64,000 nucleotides of DNA, from NCBI RefSeq assembly GCF_016031625.1, contig NZ_JACCHP010000002.1:62001-126000 (forward strand), in the 5' to 3' direction. The notes beneath the pieces are model-generated. The model was not told the DNA's origin and ran no database searches. It saw only the letters and a list, made by a program, of their open reading frames with translations. Origin of the DNA: Bradyrhizobium agreste (GTDB lineage Bacteria; Pseudomonadota; Alphaproteobacteria; Rhizobiales; Xanthobacteraceae). Made by a program: the position numbers and the translations under genes. The number at the start of each line of letters is the position of its first letter. The stretch's first letter is position 1. This document shows positions 54,890 to 63,680 of this stretch, piece after piece.

Positions 54890-55746
54890 TGAGCGCGATC
54901 GACGACCTCCCGCCGCTGCGCGAGGTTATCCGCCGGCATGCGCTGTCGGCGCGCAAATCGCTCGGCCAGAATTTTCTGCTCGACCTCAATCTCACGGCGC
55001 GCATCGCGCGCGCGGCGGCGCCGCTGGAAGATTCCACCATCGTCGAGATCGGCCCCGGCCCGGGCGGGCTGACGCGGGCGCTGCTCGCGCTCGGCGCCCG
55101 CCGTGTCATCGCCATCGAGCATGACGAGCGCGCGATCCCGGCCTTGCAGGATATTTCCGCGCGCTACCCTGACAGGCTCGAGATCGTGCATGGCGATGCG
55201 ATGACCTTCGATCCGCGCCCGCTGCTCGCGGGCGAACGCGCCAAGATCGTCGCCAACCTGCCCTACAACATCGCGACCCAGCTTCTCATCAACTGGCTCA
55301 CCACCGAGCCCTGGCCGCCCTGGTACGAGATGATGGTGCTGATGTTCCAGCGCGAGGTCGGCGAGCGCATCGTCGCGCGCGAGGACGAGGAGGCCTATGG
55401 CCGGCTCGGCGTGCTCGCCAATTGGCGCTGCGAGACCAAGATCCTGTTCGATATTGCGCCGTCCGCCTTCGTGCCGCCGCCGAAGGTCACCTCCTCCGTG
55501 GTGCGCCTCAAGCCGCGCGCGGAGCCGTTGCCGTGTGATCGCAGGCTGCTCGAGCAGGTCGCCGCCGCCGCGTTCGGCCAGCGCCGGAAAATGCTGCGGC
55601 AAAGCCTGAAGTCGCTCAGCGTCGATCCGGCACGGCTTGCACAAGCCGCCGGCGTCGACGCGACGCGGCGCGCCGAAACGATCCCGGTGTCGGGCTTTGT
55701 TGCCATGGCCCGTGAATTGGCCGATATACGCAGCGAAGCTGAGTAA
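54889..55746 (+). CDS. rsmA: 16S rRNA dimethyladenosine transferase (KsgA)
   Basis: The 285-residue enzyme dimethylates two adenines in helix 45 of 16S rRNA during late 30S assembly. Signatures are [14 protein letters not shown], the SAM motif [15 protein letters not shown], catalytic [11 protein letters not shown] and [14 protein letters not shown]. Overlap with pdxA (TGATG) continues the coupled run from lptF. Confidence 0.96.
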   Translation: MSAIDDLPPLREVIRRHALSARKSLGQNFLLDLNLTARIARAAAPLEDSTIVEIGPGPGGLTRALLALGARRVIAIEHDERAIPALQDISARYPDRLEIVHGDAMTFDPRPLLAGERAKIVANLPYNIATQLLINWLTTEPWPPWYEMMVLMFQREVGERIVAREDEEAYGRLGVLANWRCETKILFDIAPSAFVPPPKVTSSVVRLKPRAEPLPCDRRLLEQVAAAAFGQRRKMLRQSLKSLSVDPARLAQAAGVDATRRAETIPVSGFVAMARELADIRSEAE

Positions 55747-55769
55747 CCAAGAATTCCGGAGGAAAGAAA

Positions 55770-56828
55770 ATGGCGTTGATGCGTCGGCAGTCCCTGGTCA
55801 AGTTCGATGCGCCGCTGTGCGAGACCATCGTCGAGACGCCCAAGCCGCAAGGCCGTGAGGTCCTCGTCCGCATCGAGCGCTGCGGCCTCTGCCACTCCGA
55901 TCTCCACATCCAGGATGGCTATGCCGATCTCGGCGGCGGCAAGAAGCTCGACACCACGCGCGGCATGACGCTGCCCTTCACGCTCGGCCACGAGATCGCG
56001 GGCGTCGTCGACGAGGTCGGCCCTGACGTTCCAGCAAGCCTCGTCGGCGCCAAGAAGGCGGTGTTTCCGTGGATCGGCTGCGGCCAGTGCCGCGACTGCG
56101 CTAATGGCGACGAGAACCTCTGCGTCAAGCAGCGCTTCCTCGGCGTCTCCATCGACGGCGGCTTCGCCACCCACGTGCTGGTCCCCGACGCCAAATATCT
56201 GCTCGACTACGATCCCCTGCCCGTGAACCAGGCCGCCACCTTGATGTGCTCCGGCGTCACGGCCTACGGCGCGCTCAAGCGCCTGGTCGACCGTCCGCGC
56301 CAGCGCAATTTGTTGCTGATCGGCCTCGGCGGCGTCGGCATGATGGGCCTGTCGTTCGCGCAGGCGATGTTCAAGCAACCGATCACGGTCGCCGACCTCT
56401 CGCCGGCCGCGCGCGAGACCGCGCTCAAGAACGGCGCGACTGTGGCCTACGATCCGGCCGAGCCGGAAGTGATCCGCCGCATCCTGAAGGAGACCGAGGG
56501 CGGCTTCGACGAGATCGTCGATTTCGCCGGCAACGAGAAGTCGATGGCCTTTGCCGTGGCGGTTGCCGCGCGCGGCGGCAAGATCGTGGTCTCCGGCCTG
56601 ATGGGCGGCCAGTTCACGCTGCCGATGGTGCAATGGGTCTACAAGCGCATGACCATCGAAGGTTTCATGGTCGGAACGCTCGCCGAGGCTCACGAGCTGA
56701 TGGCGCTCGCCCGCGCCGGCAAGATCAAGCCGACGCCGATGCGCGAGGAGCCGATGGGCGACGTGCAGAAATGGATCGACGAATTGCGCGCCGGCAAGGT
56801 CGTCGGTCGCATCGTCTTGAAGAACTGA
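55770..56828 (+). CDS. Zinc-dependent alcohol dehydrogenase
   Basis: The 352-residue medium-chain dehydrogenase has the catalytic-zinc motifs CGLCHSDLH and GHEIAG, and the four-Cys structural zinc loop (CGQCRDCANGDENLC). The NAD(P)-binding site is LLIGLGGVGMMGL. It follows rsmA by 23 bp with GGAGGAAAG before its ATG, so it may be read from the same transcript, although the product is unrelated. The substrate is unknown. Confidence 0.9.
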   Translation: MALMRRQSLVKFDAPLCETIVETPKPQGREVLVRIERCGLCHSDLHIQDGYADLGGGKKLDTTRGMTLPFTLGHEIAGVVDEVGPDVPASLVGAKKAVFPWIGCGQCRDCANGDENLCVKQRFLGVSIDGGFATHVLVPDAKYLLDYDPLPVNQAATLMCSGVTAYGALKRLVDRPRQRNLLLIGLGGVGMMGLSFAQAMFKQPITVADLSPAARETALKNGATVAYDPAEPEVIRRILKETEGGFDEIVDFAGNEKSMAFAVAVAARGGKIVVSGLMGGQFTLPMVQWVYKRMTIEGFMVGTLAEAHELMALARAGKIKPTPMREEPMGDVQKWIDELRAGKVVGRIVLKN

Positions 56829-56835
56829 TCGCTGC

Positions 56836-56867
56836 GCGGCGGGTCCGAGGCCAGTCTAGCCCGCCGC
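56836..56867 (+). terminator. Possible terminator hairpin after the alcohol dehydrogenase gene
   Basis: GCGGCGGG (56836-56843) pairs with CCCGCCGC (56860-56867), starting 7 bp after the stop codon. There is no T-tract. Confidence 0.4.
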
Positions 56868-56902
56868 ACGGAACGCCTGCGGCCGCGCCGCGTTGGCTGC
56901 GC

Positions 56903-57139
56903 ATGTCGATCCGTTGCACCGTCGAAAGCGCATTCTTCATCGCTTGGAGCTGCCTCGAGAAGAGCGGCGAGCTCGGCTCCCCCGACGCGAGCGCGAACTT
57001 CCTGCTCGACGCCATCGAGGCCCAGCTTCGAACCGGTGAGCGCCGGCCATTGATGCTCGCCAACAGGGCCATCGACGCGTACCGCGCGGCTGCGGCTCAG
57101 GGCCGACTGACGGGGGATCGGGAAGCCCGCTGCGGCTGA
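56903..57139 (+). CDS. 78-residue hypothetical protein
   Basis: From ATG 56903 the frame encodes MSIRCTVESAFFIAWSCLEK, then NFLLDAIEAQLRTGERRPLM and ANRAIDAYRA. This is a compact helical protein with a believable coding pattern. The upstream part of the open frame belongs to an alternate reading of the dehydrogenase gene. The gene converges with the Crp/Fnr gene at 57217. No family name comes to mind. Confidence 0.55.
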   Translation: MSIRCTVESAFFIAWSCLEKSGELGSPDASANFLLDAIEAQLRTGERRPLMLANRAIDAYRAAAAQGRLTGDREARCG

Positions 57140-57216
57140 TGACCCTCGCTGCGGTCGAGCCCGCCGAATCCCATGACGCGGTGGAGCGGCGACCGCGGAA
57201 AGCTGACGCCTCCGTC

Positions 57217-57951
57217 TCACCCACGCGGCGACTGCCGCTTCAGATGCAGATAGGCCGGACTGAAATCGCCGAGCCGCTGCAGCTCGCGCCATTTCAGCAC
57301 CACCAGCTCGCCTTCACGAAGATCCATCGCGCCGCTGCGCCTGAGATCGGCGAGCGTCCGGTTCACCGTCGCGATTGCCATGCCGAGCGTCTCGCCGAGC
57401 TGCGCGAGGCTGATCGGCATGCGGCAGCGATTGCCGTGCACCAGCTGCGCGGCGCGGGCGCGGTAGAACAGCTCGCAAAACAGGTGCGCCATGCGCGTCT
57501 GCATCGGTCGGGCGCTGTTGTTGGTGATGGCCTCGCGAAAGATCGCGGCATCGCGCAGCGTCTCGCGCCAGACGGCGAGCCCGAAGGTCGGCCGCCGCCG
57601 GAACGCGATGAACAATTCGCGGTGCGGGATGAACGCGACCGATGCCGGCCCGAGCGCACTCAGCCCGTGATCCATCTGGTCGATGAACAGCCCCTGCGCG
57701 TCCGGAAGATCGCCGGTGAGATGGAATGCCAGATATTGCCGCCGCCCGCTGCCGAGCAGGTGATAACGGGCAACCATGCCGGAGACGACCAAAGCGGAAT
57801 GCTCGGGTTCGTCGCCTTGACGGATGAAATCCTCATTGGATGCGAAATCGCGCAGCATGAAGGTCAGCGCGCGAATCTCGGCCATATCCTCGTCTGCGAG
57901 CGCCGTGTGCTCGCCGAGGTTCCGTATCAGCACGTCGTGAGCTTTTTCCAT
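57217..57951 (-). CDS. Crp/Fnr family transcriptional regulator (copy 1)
   Basis: The 244-residue protein has a cyclic-nucleotide-binding-like sensor domain (about 25-140; FIRQGDEPEHSALVVSGMVA) and a C-terminal winged helix (ISLAQLGETLGMAIATVNRT). It ends with WRELQRLGDFSPAYLHLKR. It lacks the Fnr N-terminal Cys cluster. It is divergent from the small gene at 58109 and from a second, related regulator at 58367. The signal sensed is unknown. Confidence 0.88.
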   Translation of the reverse strand: MEKAHDVLIRNLGEHTALADEDMAEIRALTFMLRDFASNEDFIRQGDEPEHSALVVSGMVARYHLLGSGRRQYLAFHLTGDLPDAQGLFIDQMDHGLSALGPASVAFIPHRELFIAFRRRPTFGLAVWRETLRDAAIFREAITNNSARPMQTRMAHLFCELFYRARAAQLVHGNRCRMPISLAQLGETLGMAIATVNRTLADLRRSGAMDLREGELVVLKWRELQRLGDFSPAYLHLKRQSPRG

Positions 57952-58108
57952 GGGGGCGCCAATAATCGCGCCGGTTCTATCAAATGATACGTCCGGCTTG
58001 TGTTCAGCGGACTAGAACGCCGATCGGAAGCACAGGTTGCTAACCGGCTTGCGACGCACCGATCGCAGCCACGCCATTCCCCCCGATTTCGGACGAGCCG
58101 GCCTTCTC

Positions 58109-58348
58109 ATGAAAAGTACCACTCTCCTGGAGCGCATCCGCCGCCTGTTCGCGTCAGATGCCGGCGAGCATCTGGACAGCATCAGCGATGCCTTGCTGAA
58201 GGGAACGCTGAGGGAGCCGGTCCGGCCGATGTCGGATCAGGAGCTCGCCCGTGCCATCCGCGAGTTCCGCTCCGCGCCGGTTTCCGACTGGACGCTCGCG
58301 AAACTGTCGCGTCGCCTCGCGGAGGCGTCCGCGCCGCGGGACGGCTGA
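58109..58348 (+). CDS. 79-residue hypothetical protein between two Crp/Fnr genes
   Basis: ATG 58109 opens a frame encoding MKSTTLLERIRRLFASDAGE, then a helical MSDQELARAIREFRSAPVSD and a basic C-terminus. It reads like a soluble helical protein. It lies 18 bp before the second Crp/Fnr gene and is probably co-transcribed with it. A longer frame from 58037 is possible but lacks a better ribosome-binding site. Confidence 0.5.
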   Translation: MKSTTLLERIRRLFASDAGEHLDSISDALLKGTLREPVRPMSDQELARAIREFRSAPVSDWTLAKLSRRLAEASAPRDG

Positions 58349-58366
58349 AAACAGCACGCGAGGCTC

Positions 58367-59068
58367 ATGCCGCATCCGAAGTTCATCGCCCGCCTGCAGG
58401 CGATCGAAGGCCTGTCCGAGGACGAGCGCCGGCAGATCGCGGGCTTGCCGTCCACGCTGCGCCAGGTCGCGGATGGCGAGATCGTGCTGCGCCAGGGTGA
58501 GGCCGCGACCCGCTGCGTCTTCATCGTCAGCGGCTTCCTCTACCAGTCGCGCATCGTCGGCGATCGCAGCCAGACCCTCGCCTTCCATATTCCCGGCGAC
58601 ATGCCGTGCCTGCACACGCTGCTGGTCTCGCCGATGGACGCGGACCTCGTCGGGCTCGGCCCGACCATCGTCGGCACCGTCGCGCACAGCCAGCTCCGCC
58701 AGCTGCTCGACAGCTCCATCCATCTGACCCGCGCCTTCTGGCGCGAGACGCTGATCGATGCGGCGGTCTCGCGGCAATGGATCGCCCGCCTCGGCGCGCA
58801 GGCGGCGCTGCCCAAGGTCGCGCACCTCATCTGCGAGCTCGCCGCGAGGCTGGAGATCGTCGGCCTCGTCAAAGGCAATAGTTTCCAGATGCCGATGACG
58901 CAGCGCCACGTCGCGGACGCCTGCGGATTGTCGATCGTCCACGTCAACCGCACCATCCAGGAGCTGAGGCATCGCGGGTTGATCGCCTGGGACGGCAGTG
59001 AGATCGAGCTGCTCCAGCCCGACGAGCTGCGCCAGCTTGCGGATTTTACGCCGGATTATCTGGGCTGA
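58367..59068 (+). CDS. Crp/Fnr family transcriptional regulator (copy 2)
   Basis: The 233-residue protein has the same architecture as copy 1: sensor domain with VLRQGEAATRCVFIVSGFLY, dimer helix, and winged helix MTQRHVADACGLSIVHVNRT. It ends with PDELRQLADFTPDYLG, which parallels the copy 1 tail. The two are paralogues on opposite strands. Its 3' end overlaps the convergent cupin gene by 13 bp. Confidence 0.88.
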   Translation: MPHPKFIARLQAIEGLSEDERRQIAGLPSTLRQVADGEIVLRQGEAATRCVFIVSGFLYQSRIVGDRSQTLAFHIPGDMPCLHTLLVSPMDADLVGLGPTIVGTVAHSQLRQLLDSSIHLTRAFWRETLIDAAVSRQWIARLGAQAALPKVAHLICELAARLEIVGLVKGNSFQMPMTQRHVADACGLSIVHVNRTIQELRHRGLIAWDGSEIELLQPDELRQLADFTPDYLG

Positions 59069-59667
59069 GCGGTCCGCCACGCCTCGAGCAGCGGCCCGCC
59101 GCTCCCCAGCACGGGATCCGTCTTCGGCTTGCGGACCTTGGCGATGCGCTTGACCGCGTCGGGACGCTGACGCGTGTCGGTGCACTCGTCATAGGTGCCG
59201 TCCTGCGGGTAGGCGCCGACAACCAGAAAGTCCCGGCTGGAGTCGATCAGCCGGTGTCCGGTGCCCGCAGGCAGGACCAGCACGTCGCCGGCTTTTACAT
59301 TCAGGATGCGGCCCTTGATCCCGCCGCACTCGATCCTCGCCGTGCCGCGCGCCACGCCCATCACTTCATGGACCTGCGAATGATAGTGGACGAAGTCATA
59401 CACGGTGTCGCGCCACGACCGGCCCCAGCCGTTCGTGTCGAACAGCGTATCGATGACGACCTCGGGCGGAAAGCGCCGACCGTTCAGCTTCACCGCCCCG
59501 CGATAGAGCAGCGCCGGAAAGCGCGGATTGTTCGGCACGATGCCATCGTCGCGAAAGTGCATGGCCGTGGGCTTGCGGGCCCGCACCAGGCCCCGCAGCG
59601 CCGCTGCATCGGGCTGGTCCTCCACCAGCTTCTTGGCGAAGTTCTTGATCTGGTCCTTGACCGGCAT
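59056..59667 (-). CDS. Cupin domain protein (YjlB-like)
   Basis: The 203-residue protein has a single cupin barrel with metal-ligand-like histidines in VYDFVHYHSQVHEVMGVARG, and the second cupin motif VKAGDVLVLPAGTGHRLI. The N-terminal extension and DFLVVGAYPQDGTYDECTDT region resemble YjlB-type cupins. Function of that group is not established. Confidence 0.82.
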   Translation of the reverse strand: MPVKDQIKNFAKKLVEDQPDAAALRGLVRARKPTAMHFRDDGIVPNNPRFPALLYRGAVKLNGRRFPPEVVIDTLFDTNGWGRSWRDTVYDFVHYHSQVHEVMGVARGTARIECGGIKGRILNVKAGDVLVLPAGTGHRLIDSSRDFLVVGAYPQDGTYDECTDTRQRPDAVKRIAKVRKPKTDPVLGSGGPLLEAWRTAQPR

Positions 59668-59785
59668 GACGTCTCCTCAGCCGCGAACTAACGGCTGCGG
59701 AGGTGAGAAGTTTCCAGGCCCTGTCGAAGCAAAGCTCGACAGTGCCTCTCCACCTCATCACGACGCGGCGTTGGAAAGGAGCGCG

Positions 59786-60271
59786 TCAACCCATACCGGC
59801 AATCAGCTCGGCAAACCGCCGCAGATAGAGCGGCCAGCCCTGATCACTGTCGACGCCGCTGCGGACACCTTCCCAGCCCTCGCCATGCCGATCGAGGTGA
59901 CGGTGCTCCAGCTCCAAGCGGGTCCGGCTTGGTGTCTCCGCAATGAACCGGACCTCCCATTCACTCGTCTTGGCGGGATCGGTTTCGATTTGCCAGCGCG
60001 GGCTGATGTCCCAGCTCAAGAGGACCCGATTGGGCGGCTCGAACGCCAACACGCGCGCCCAGCGGCATTCGCTACCGTCGATCCCGCGATCATAGATGCT
60101 TCCGCCCACGCGAAGTTCGAATACGGTCTCCGCGATGGGAACGGCGAGCAGATTGTGCTCGCGCGGCTTGAAGCTGCCGAAGTCTTCGGTGAAGACCTTG
60201 AACGCGCGCTCGATCGGCGCCTCGACGACGATGGAATGTTTGACAGGCGCAACCGACACCCGTGTGTTCAT
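59786..60271 (-). CDS. SRPBCC/AHSA1-like domain protein
   Basis: The 161-residue protein has the START/Bet v1-like fold of the AHSA1 group: IVVEAPIERAFKVFTEDFGS, then VGGSIYDRGIDGSECRWARV and RVLLSWDISPRW. Such proteins bind hydrophobic ligands. It is translationally coupled (ATGA overlap) to an upstream ArsR regulator, a very common pair in soil bacteria. Confidence 0.87.
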   Translation of the reverse strand: MNTRVSVAPVKHSIVVEAPIERAFKVFTEDFGSFKPREHNLLAVPIAETVFELRVGGSIYDRGIDGSECRWARVLAFEPPNRVLLSWDISPRWQIETDPAKTSEWEVRFIAETPSRTRLELEHRHLDRHGEGWEGVRSGVDSDQGWPLYLRRFAELIAGMG

Positions 60272-60585
60272 TTGGATCCCTCCGCTGGTTTTTCGACGGC
60301 TAATTTGTAAGCGGCCAGCGTGTCGCTCCAGAACCGGTCGAGCCACGCGCGCATCTGGCCGAGCCCCGCTGGATCGATGTGATAGACGTTGCTGGCGCCC
60401 TTCGGCTCTGCACGAACCAGGCGAGATTCGCGCAAGACCTTGAGATGCTGTGAGACGGCCGACTGGGACACGGGCAGCTGTCGCGTGATCTCAGCGACGG
60501 TGCGCGGCCGTGCACCGACAAGCTCGAAGATCCGCCTGCGGGTCGGATCGCCGAGTGCGGCCAGTTGTGCGCTGTCTTTAGCCAT
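60268..60585 (-). CDS. ArsR family transcriptional regulator
   Basis: The 105-residue winged-helix protein starts with AQLAALGDPTRRRIFELVGA and has the recognition region RQLPVSQSAVSQHLKVLRES. The Cys metal-binding box (ELCVCDL) of arsenic-type members is absent, so it senses something else. ATG 60585 is used; GTG 60591 is possible. It overlaps the SRPBCC gene by 4 bp and has a palindrome about 50 bp upstream. Confidence 0.9.
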   Translation of the reverse strand: MAKDSAQLAALGDPTRRRIFELVGARPRTVAEITRQLPVSQSAVSQHLKVLRESRLVRAEPKGASNVYHIDPAGLGQMRAWLDRFWSDTLAAYKLAVEKPAEGSK

Positions 60586-60633
60586 AACCACTCACCGCCC
60601 GACGCCATGTCTGTCCGAACTATGATAAGTTAC

Positions 60634-60648
60634 TACTAATGATTAGTA
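60634..60648 (-). promoter_or_regulatory. Palindromic candidate operator of the ArsR gene
   Basis: TACTAATGATTAGTA is a perfect 15-bp palindrome around a single central base, 49-63 bp upstream of the ArsR start in an AT-rich stretch. ACTAAT recurs at 60652-60657. Size and position fit autorepression by an ArsR dimer. Confidence 0.55.
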
Positions 60649-60852
60649 TAAACTAATTATCGTGTCAACCGGCTGAGGGCGTGGCGTGAAACTCTAATTT
60701 TGGCGTTGAAGAGTCTCGTCCGGCGGCGGAACAAACGCCGCGCAGGCCCGATTCAAGCCACATCCTCTCCGGATTTGCGGCTCATTGCCACCCAAGTCTT
60801 TGATGACAAAGGGGTGGTTAAGAGTTGCGTCATGCGTAACCGGGAGACCAGG

Positions 60853-62082
60853 ATGGGCAACCGCACCGCAAAGTTCGTATCCGCGCTGGTCGGCAGCATC
60901 ATTGCCGGCGCGCCATTGGCCGCGGTGTCGCAGAACGCGCCTGCACCATCGAGCACGGCCAACGCGGCACCCGACTGCCTGGCTTCGCCGAAGGATGCCG
61001 CGCCGCAGGGCCAGCACTGGTATTATCGCCTCGATCGCACGACGAAGCGGAAGTGCTGGTATCTGCGCGCCGCCGGTGAGAAGGAGGGCGCGAGGACCGC
61101 GCAGGCTGCGCAGACCACGAGCGATCCGCCGACCGCAGATACACCGGCCCCGCAGCAGCATCCGGTGCAGGACGCACGTGCCGAATATCTCACGCAGCGA
61201 AGCGGCGCCGCCCCCAAGACGCCGAACGCTCCTGCGCAAGCCGCCCCTGCGATACCGGTCCAACAATCCACGGACCAGGCCGCTGACGGCAACGCGCAGC
61301 AACCCGCCGGCGCCGCACCCTGGCCCGATGTCTCCACGACGTCCGCTCCCCCCGCCCCGCCGCCGGCACCGACCGTTGCCGCGACGGCCGCGCAGCCGAG
61401 CGCAAAGCCTTCGAAATCCTCCTCGCCCGTGGCACTCGCTGCGACCGACAACAGCCCGACTGACAAGCCGACCGGCTCGCTGCAGACGCTGCTGCTCGTG
61501 ATCGGCGGCGCGCTGGCGCTCGCTGGAATCCTCGCCAGCCTCATCTACCGTTTCGCCGGAGCGCGCGTCCGCCTCCGGTCGGCGGACCGTCACGGGCGTT
61601 GGGACGATTGGCAAGCGCAGAACCAGGACGGAAGCCGTGCTCCCTGGCGCGATTCACCGCCGGCCGCCGCCCAGCCGCCGCGCCCGATCGACTTCGATGC
61701 GGCGCGTCCACAACCGACAAGACAAGCGACGAAACTCGCCGCGATCGGCCGCGAGATCGAGCTGATCGACGCGCGCAGGCAACGTGCCGCCGCTCCGGCC
61801 GCAGAGCCCGCCGAGACCAGAAGCAACAAGGTCGAGAACGAGATGGTCGAGAAGATATTCCAGCCCGTCGCCGCAGCGCCCAAGCTCGGCGCCGGCGAGA
61901 TCGGCAAGGCTAACAATGACGCGCCGGCAGGTCGTGATGCCGATGCCGTCGACGTCGACGGCATCACGACGATGCTGGAACAGCTGGCCAAGCAAGGGCC
62001 GCGCCTGTCGCGGCCTAACCTTGAAGCTGACCTTGCAAACTTCGCACGAAGCCTACGAGGCCAATCCGCCGCTCGCGCTTGA
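60853..62082 (+). CDS. Ala/Pro-rich membrane-anchored protein of unknown function
   Basis: The 409-residue protein starts with a signal peptide (cleavage near AAVSQ). A small domain follows with APQGQHWYYRLDRTTKRKCW and one nearby Cys pair. Then come a Pro/Ala-rich linker, one membrane helix (LQTLLLVIGGALALAGILAS, about residue 213) and a polar C-terminal half. The WYYRLDR-KCWY string recurs in Bradyrhizobium secreted proteins (recollection). ATG 60853 has GGAG upstream; ATG 60832 is also possible. Its end overlaps gmk on the other strand by 68 bp. Confidence 0.6.
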   Translation: MGNRTAKFVSALVGSIIAGAPLAAVSQNAPAPSSTANAAPDCLASPKDAAPQGQHWYYRLDRTTKRKCWYLRAAGEKEGARTAQAAQTTSDPPTADTPAPQQHPVQDARAEYLTQRSGAAPKTPNAPAQAAPAIPVQQSTDQAADGNAQQPAGAAPWPDVSTTSAPPAPPPAPTVAATAAQPSAKPSKSSSPVALAATDNSPTDKPTGSLQTLLLVIGGALALAGILASLIYRFAGARVRLRSADRHGRWDDWQAQNQDGSRAPWRDSPPAAAQPPRPIDFDAARPQPTRQATKLAAIGREIELIDARRQRAAAPAAEPAETRSNKVENEMVEKIFQPVAAAPKLGAGEIGKANNDAPAGRDADAVDVDGITTMLEQLAKQGPRLSRPNLEADLANFARSLRGQSAARA

Positions 62083-62674
62083 GGCGTTCGGCCTTCAGGA
62101 TCGACTGCACCTCGGCGAAGGCCTCGTCGACCGCGTGGTTGATCACGATGTAGTCGTACTCGGCCCAGTGACTCATCTCGTCACTGGCGCGGCTCATGCG
62201 CTTGCGGATCACCTCGTCGGAATCCTGCGCGCGCGAATGCAGGCGCTTCTCGAGGTCGGCTGCTGAAGGCGGCAGGATGAAGACGCTGACGACATCGGCG
62301 CGCGCCTTCTGCTTCAATTGCTGGGTCCCCTGCCAGTCGATGTCGAAAAGCACGTCCTGGCCAGCAGACAGCGCCGCCTCGACGGGTCCGCGCGGCGTGC
62401 CGTAGCTGTTGTCGAACACCGTCGCCCATTCCAGCAGTTCGTCGGCCTTGACCATTGCATCGAACGTCGTCTTGTCGACGAACGTGTAATCCTTGCCATT
62501 GACCTCACCCGGGCGCATCGGCCGCGTGGTCGCCGAGACCGACATTTTGAGGCCCGGCATCCGCTCGATCAAAAGACGCGACAGTGTCGTCTTGCCCGCG
62601 CCGGATGGCGAGGACAGCACGAACATCAATCCGCGCCGCTCGACACCGTCAGTTCCGTGACCGCCCGTCGTCAT
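62015..62674 (-). CDS. gmk: Guanylate kinase
   Basis: The 219-residue enzyme phosphorylates GMP to GDP. The P-loop is LSSPSGAGKTTLSRLL. The GMP-binding region has SVSATTRPMRPGEVNGKDYT, and the lid and core FDIDWQGTQQLKQK follow. The N-terminus is slightly extended, so an internal start (MFVLSS) is possible. It lies 3 bp after yicC, the typical yicC-gmk order. Confidence 0.95.
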   Translation of the reverse strand: MTTGGHGTDGVERRGLMFVLSSPSGAGKTTLSRLLIERMPGLKMSVSATTRPMRPGEVNGKDYTFVDKTTFDAMVKADELLEWATVFDNSYGTPRGPVEAALSAGQDVLFDIDWQGTQQLKQKARADVVSVFILPPSAADLEKRLHSRAQDSDEVIRKRMSRASDEMSHWAEYDYIVINHAVDEAFAEVQSILKAERLKRERRIGLVGFVRSLQGQLQG

Positions 62675-62677
62675 CGA

Positions 62678-63565
62678 TCACTCCAGATTCTGCACCTGCT
62701 CGCGGAACTGCTCGACCACGTTCTTCATGGCGAGGCCCGTGTTGGTCAGCTCGATGTCGTTCGACTTCGAGCAGCAGGTGTTGACCTCGCGGTGAAACTC
62801 CTGCGCTAGGAAGTCGAGCTTGCGCCCGATCGGGCCGCCCTTGCCGATCAGCTCGCGTGCCTGCGCGAGGTGGGAGGCGATGCGGTCGAGCTCCTCGCGG
62901 ATGTCGGACTTGGTCGCGATCAGGATCGCCTCCTGCATCAGGCGGTCGGAATCGAAACGGTCGGAGGTGTCGAGCAGCGCTGCGATCTGTTCAGCGAGCT
63001 TCGCCTTGATCGCCTCCGGCTTGCGGCCGGGCGCGGCTTCAGCTTTTTTCGCCAGCTGCTCGATCTCGTCGACGCGTTGGGTCAGGATTTGCCCGAGCGA
63101 GGCGCCCTCGCGCTTGCGCATCGCGACGAGCTCGTCGAGCGCCTTGTCGAAGGCCTCGGCCGCCGCGGCGCGCGCCGCCTTGTCCTCCTCCTCGTTGCCA
63201 TCGGGCTCGGCGACCTCGACGACGCCCTTGATGGCGAGCAGGCCGTCGATGCTCGGCGCGACTGCGTCGACCTTTCCCGAGATCAGCGCGGCGGCCTTCA
63301 GCACCGCGTTGAGCACGTCCTCGTTGACGCGCACCGTTGCCGTGGCGTTGGTGCGCTTGACGTTGAGATTGGCGTAGACGGTGCCGCGCGAGAGCAGCTC
63401 GCCCGCGCGCTTCTTGGCATGGGCCTCGAGCTCGTCAAACCCCTGCGGCAGCCGCACGCGCAAGTCGAAGCCCTTGGCGTTGACCGACTTCAATTCCCAT
63501 TCGAACGTGTACGGCCCGCTCGCGCCGTGGCTTCTCGCAAAGCCGGTCATGGACGACAGCGCCAT
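62678..63565 (-). CDS. YicC family endoribonuclease
   Basis: The 295-residue protein begins SSMTGFARSHGASGPYTFEW. It has the C-terminal DUF1732 block (DIREELDRIASHLAQARELI, LDFLAQEFHREVNTCCSKSN). YicC is a characterised endoribonuclease involved in turnover of some small RNAs in E. coli. It sits between mltG and gmk, as in other alphaproteobacteria. Confidence 0.93.
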   Translation of the reverse strand: MALSSMTGFARSHGASGPYTFEWELKSVNAKGFDLRVRLPQGFDELEAHAKKRAGELLSRGTVYANLNVKRTNATATVRVNEDVLNAVLKAAALISGKVDAVAPSIDGLLAIKGVVEVAEPDGNEEEDKAARAAAAEAFDKALDELVAMRKREGASLGQILTQRVDEIEQLAKKAEAAPGRKPEAIKAKLAEQIAALLDTSDRFDSDRLMQEAILIATKSDIREELDRIASHLAQARELIGKGGPIGRKLDFLAQEFHREVNTCCSKSNDIELTNTGLAMKNVVEQFREQVQNLE

Positions 63566-63680
63566 CAGTTCAGATTCTCCAGGAACACGGGATTCGCGAG
63601 GCCATCAAGCCACGCGAATCTTAAGACTATTTTGCCGGAAAGTGGAATCCGCAATGCCCGCAGCTGGTCTGCGTGCAAGG

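Noticed and set aside
57978..57989. TATCAAATGATA as an Fnr/Crp box between the two regulators
   Set aside because: The half-sites TATCA and TGATA are only 2 bp apart, unlike the 4- or 6-bp spacing of Fnr or Crp sites. One mismatch breaks the symmetry.
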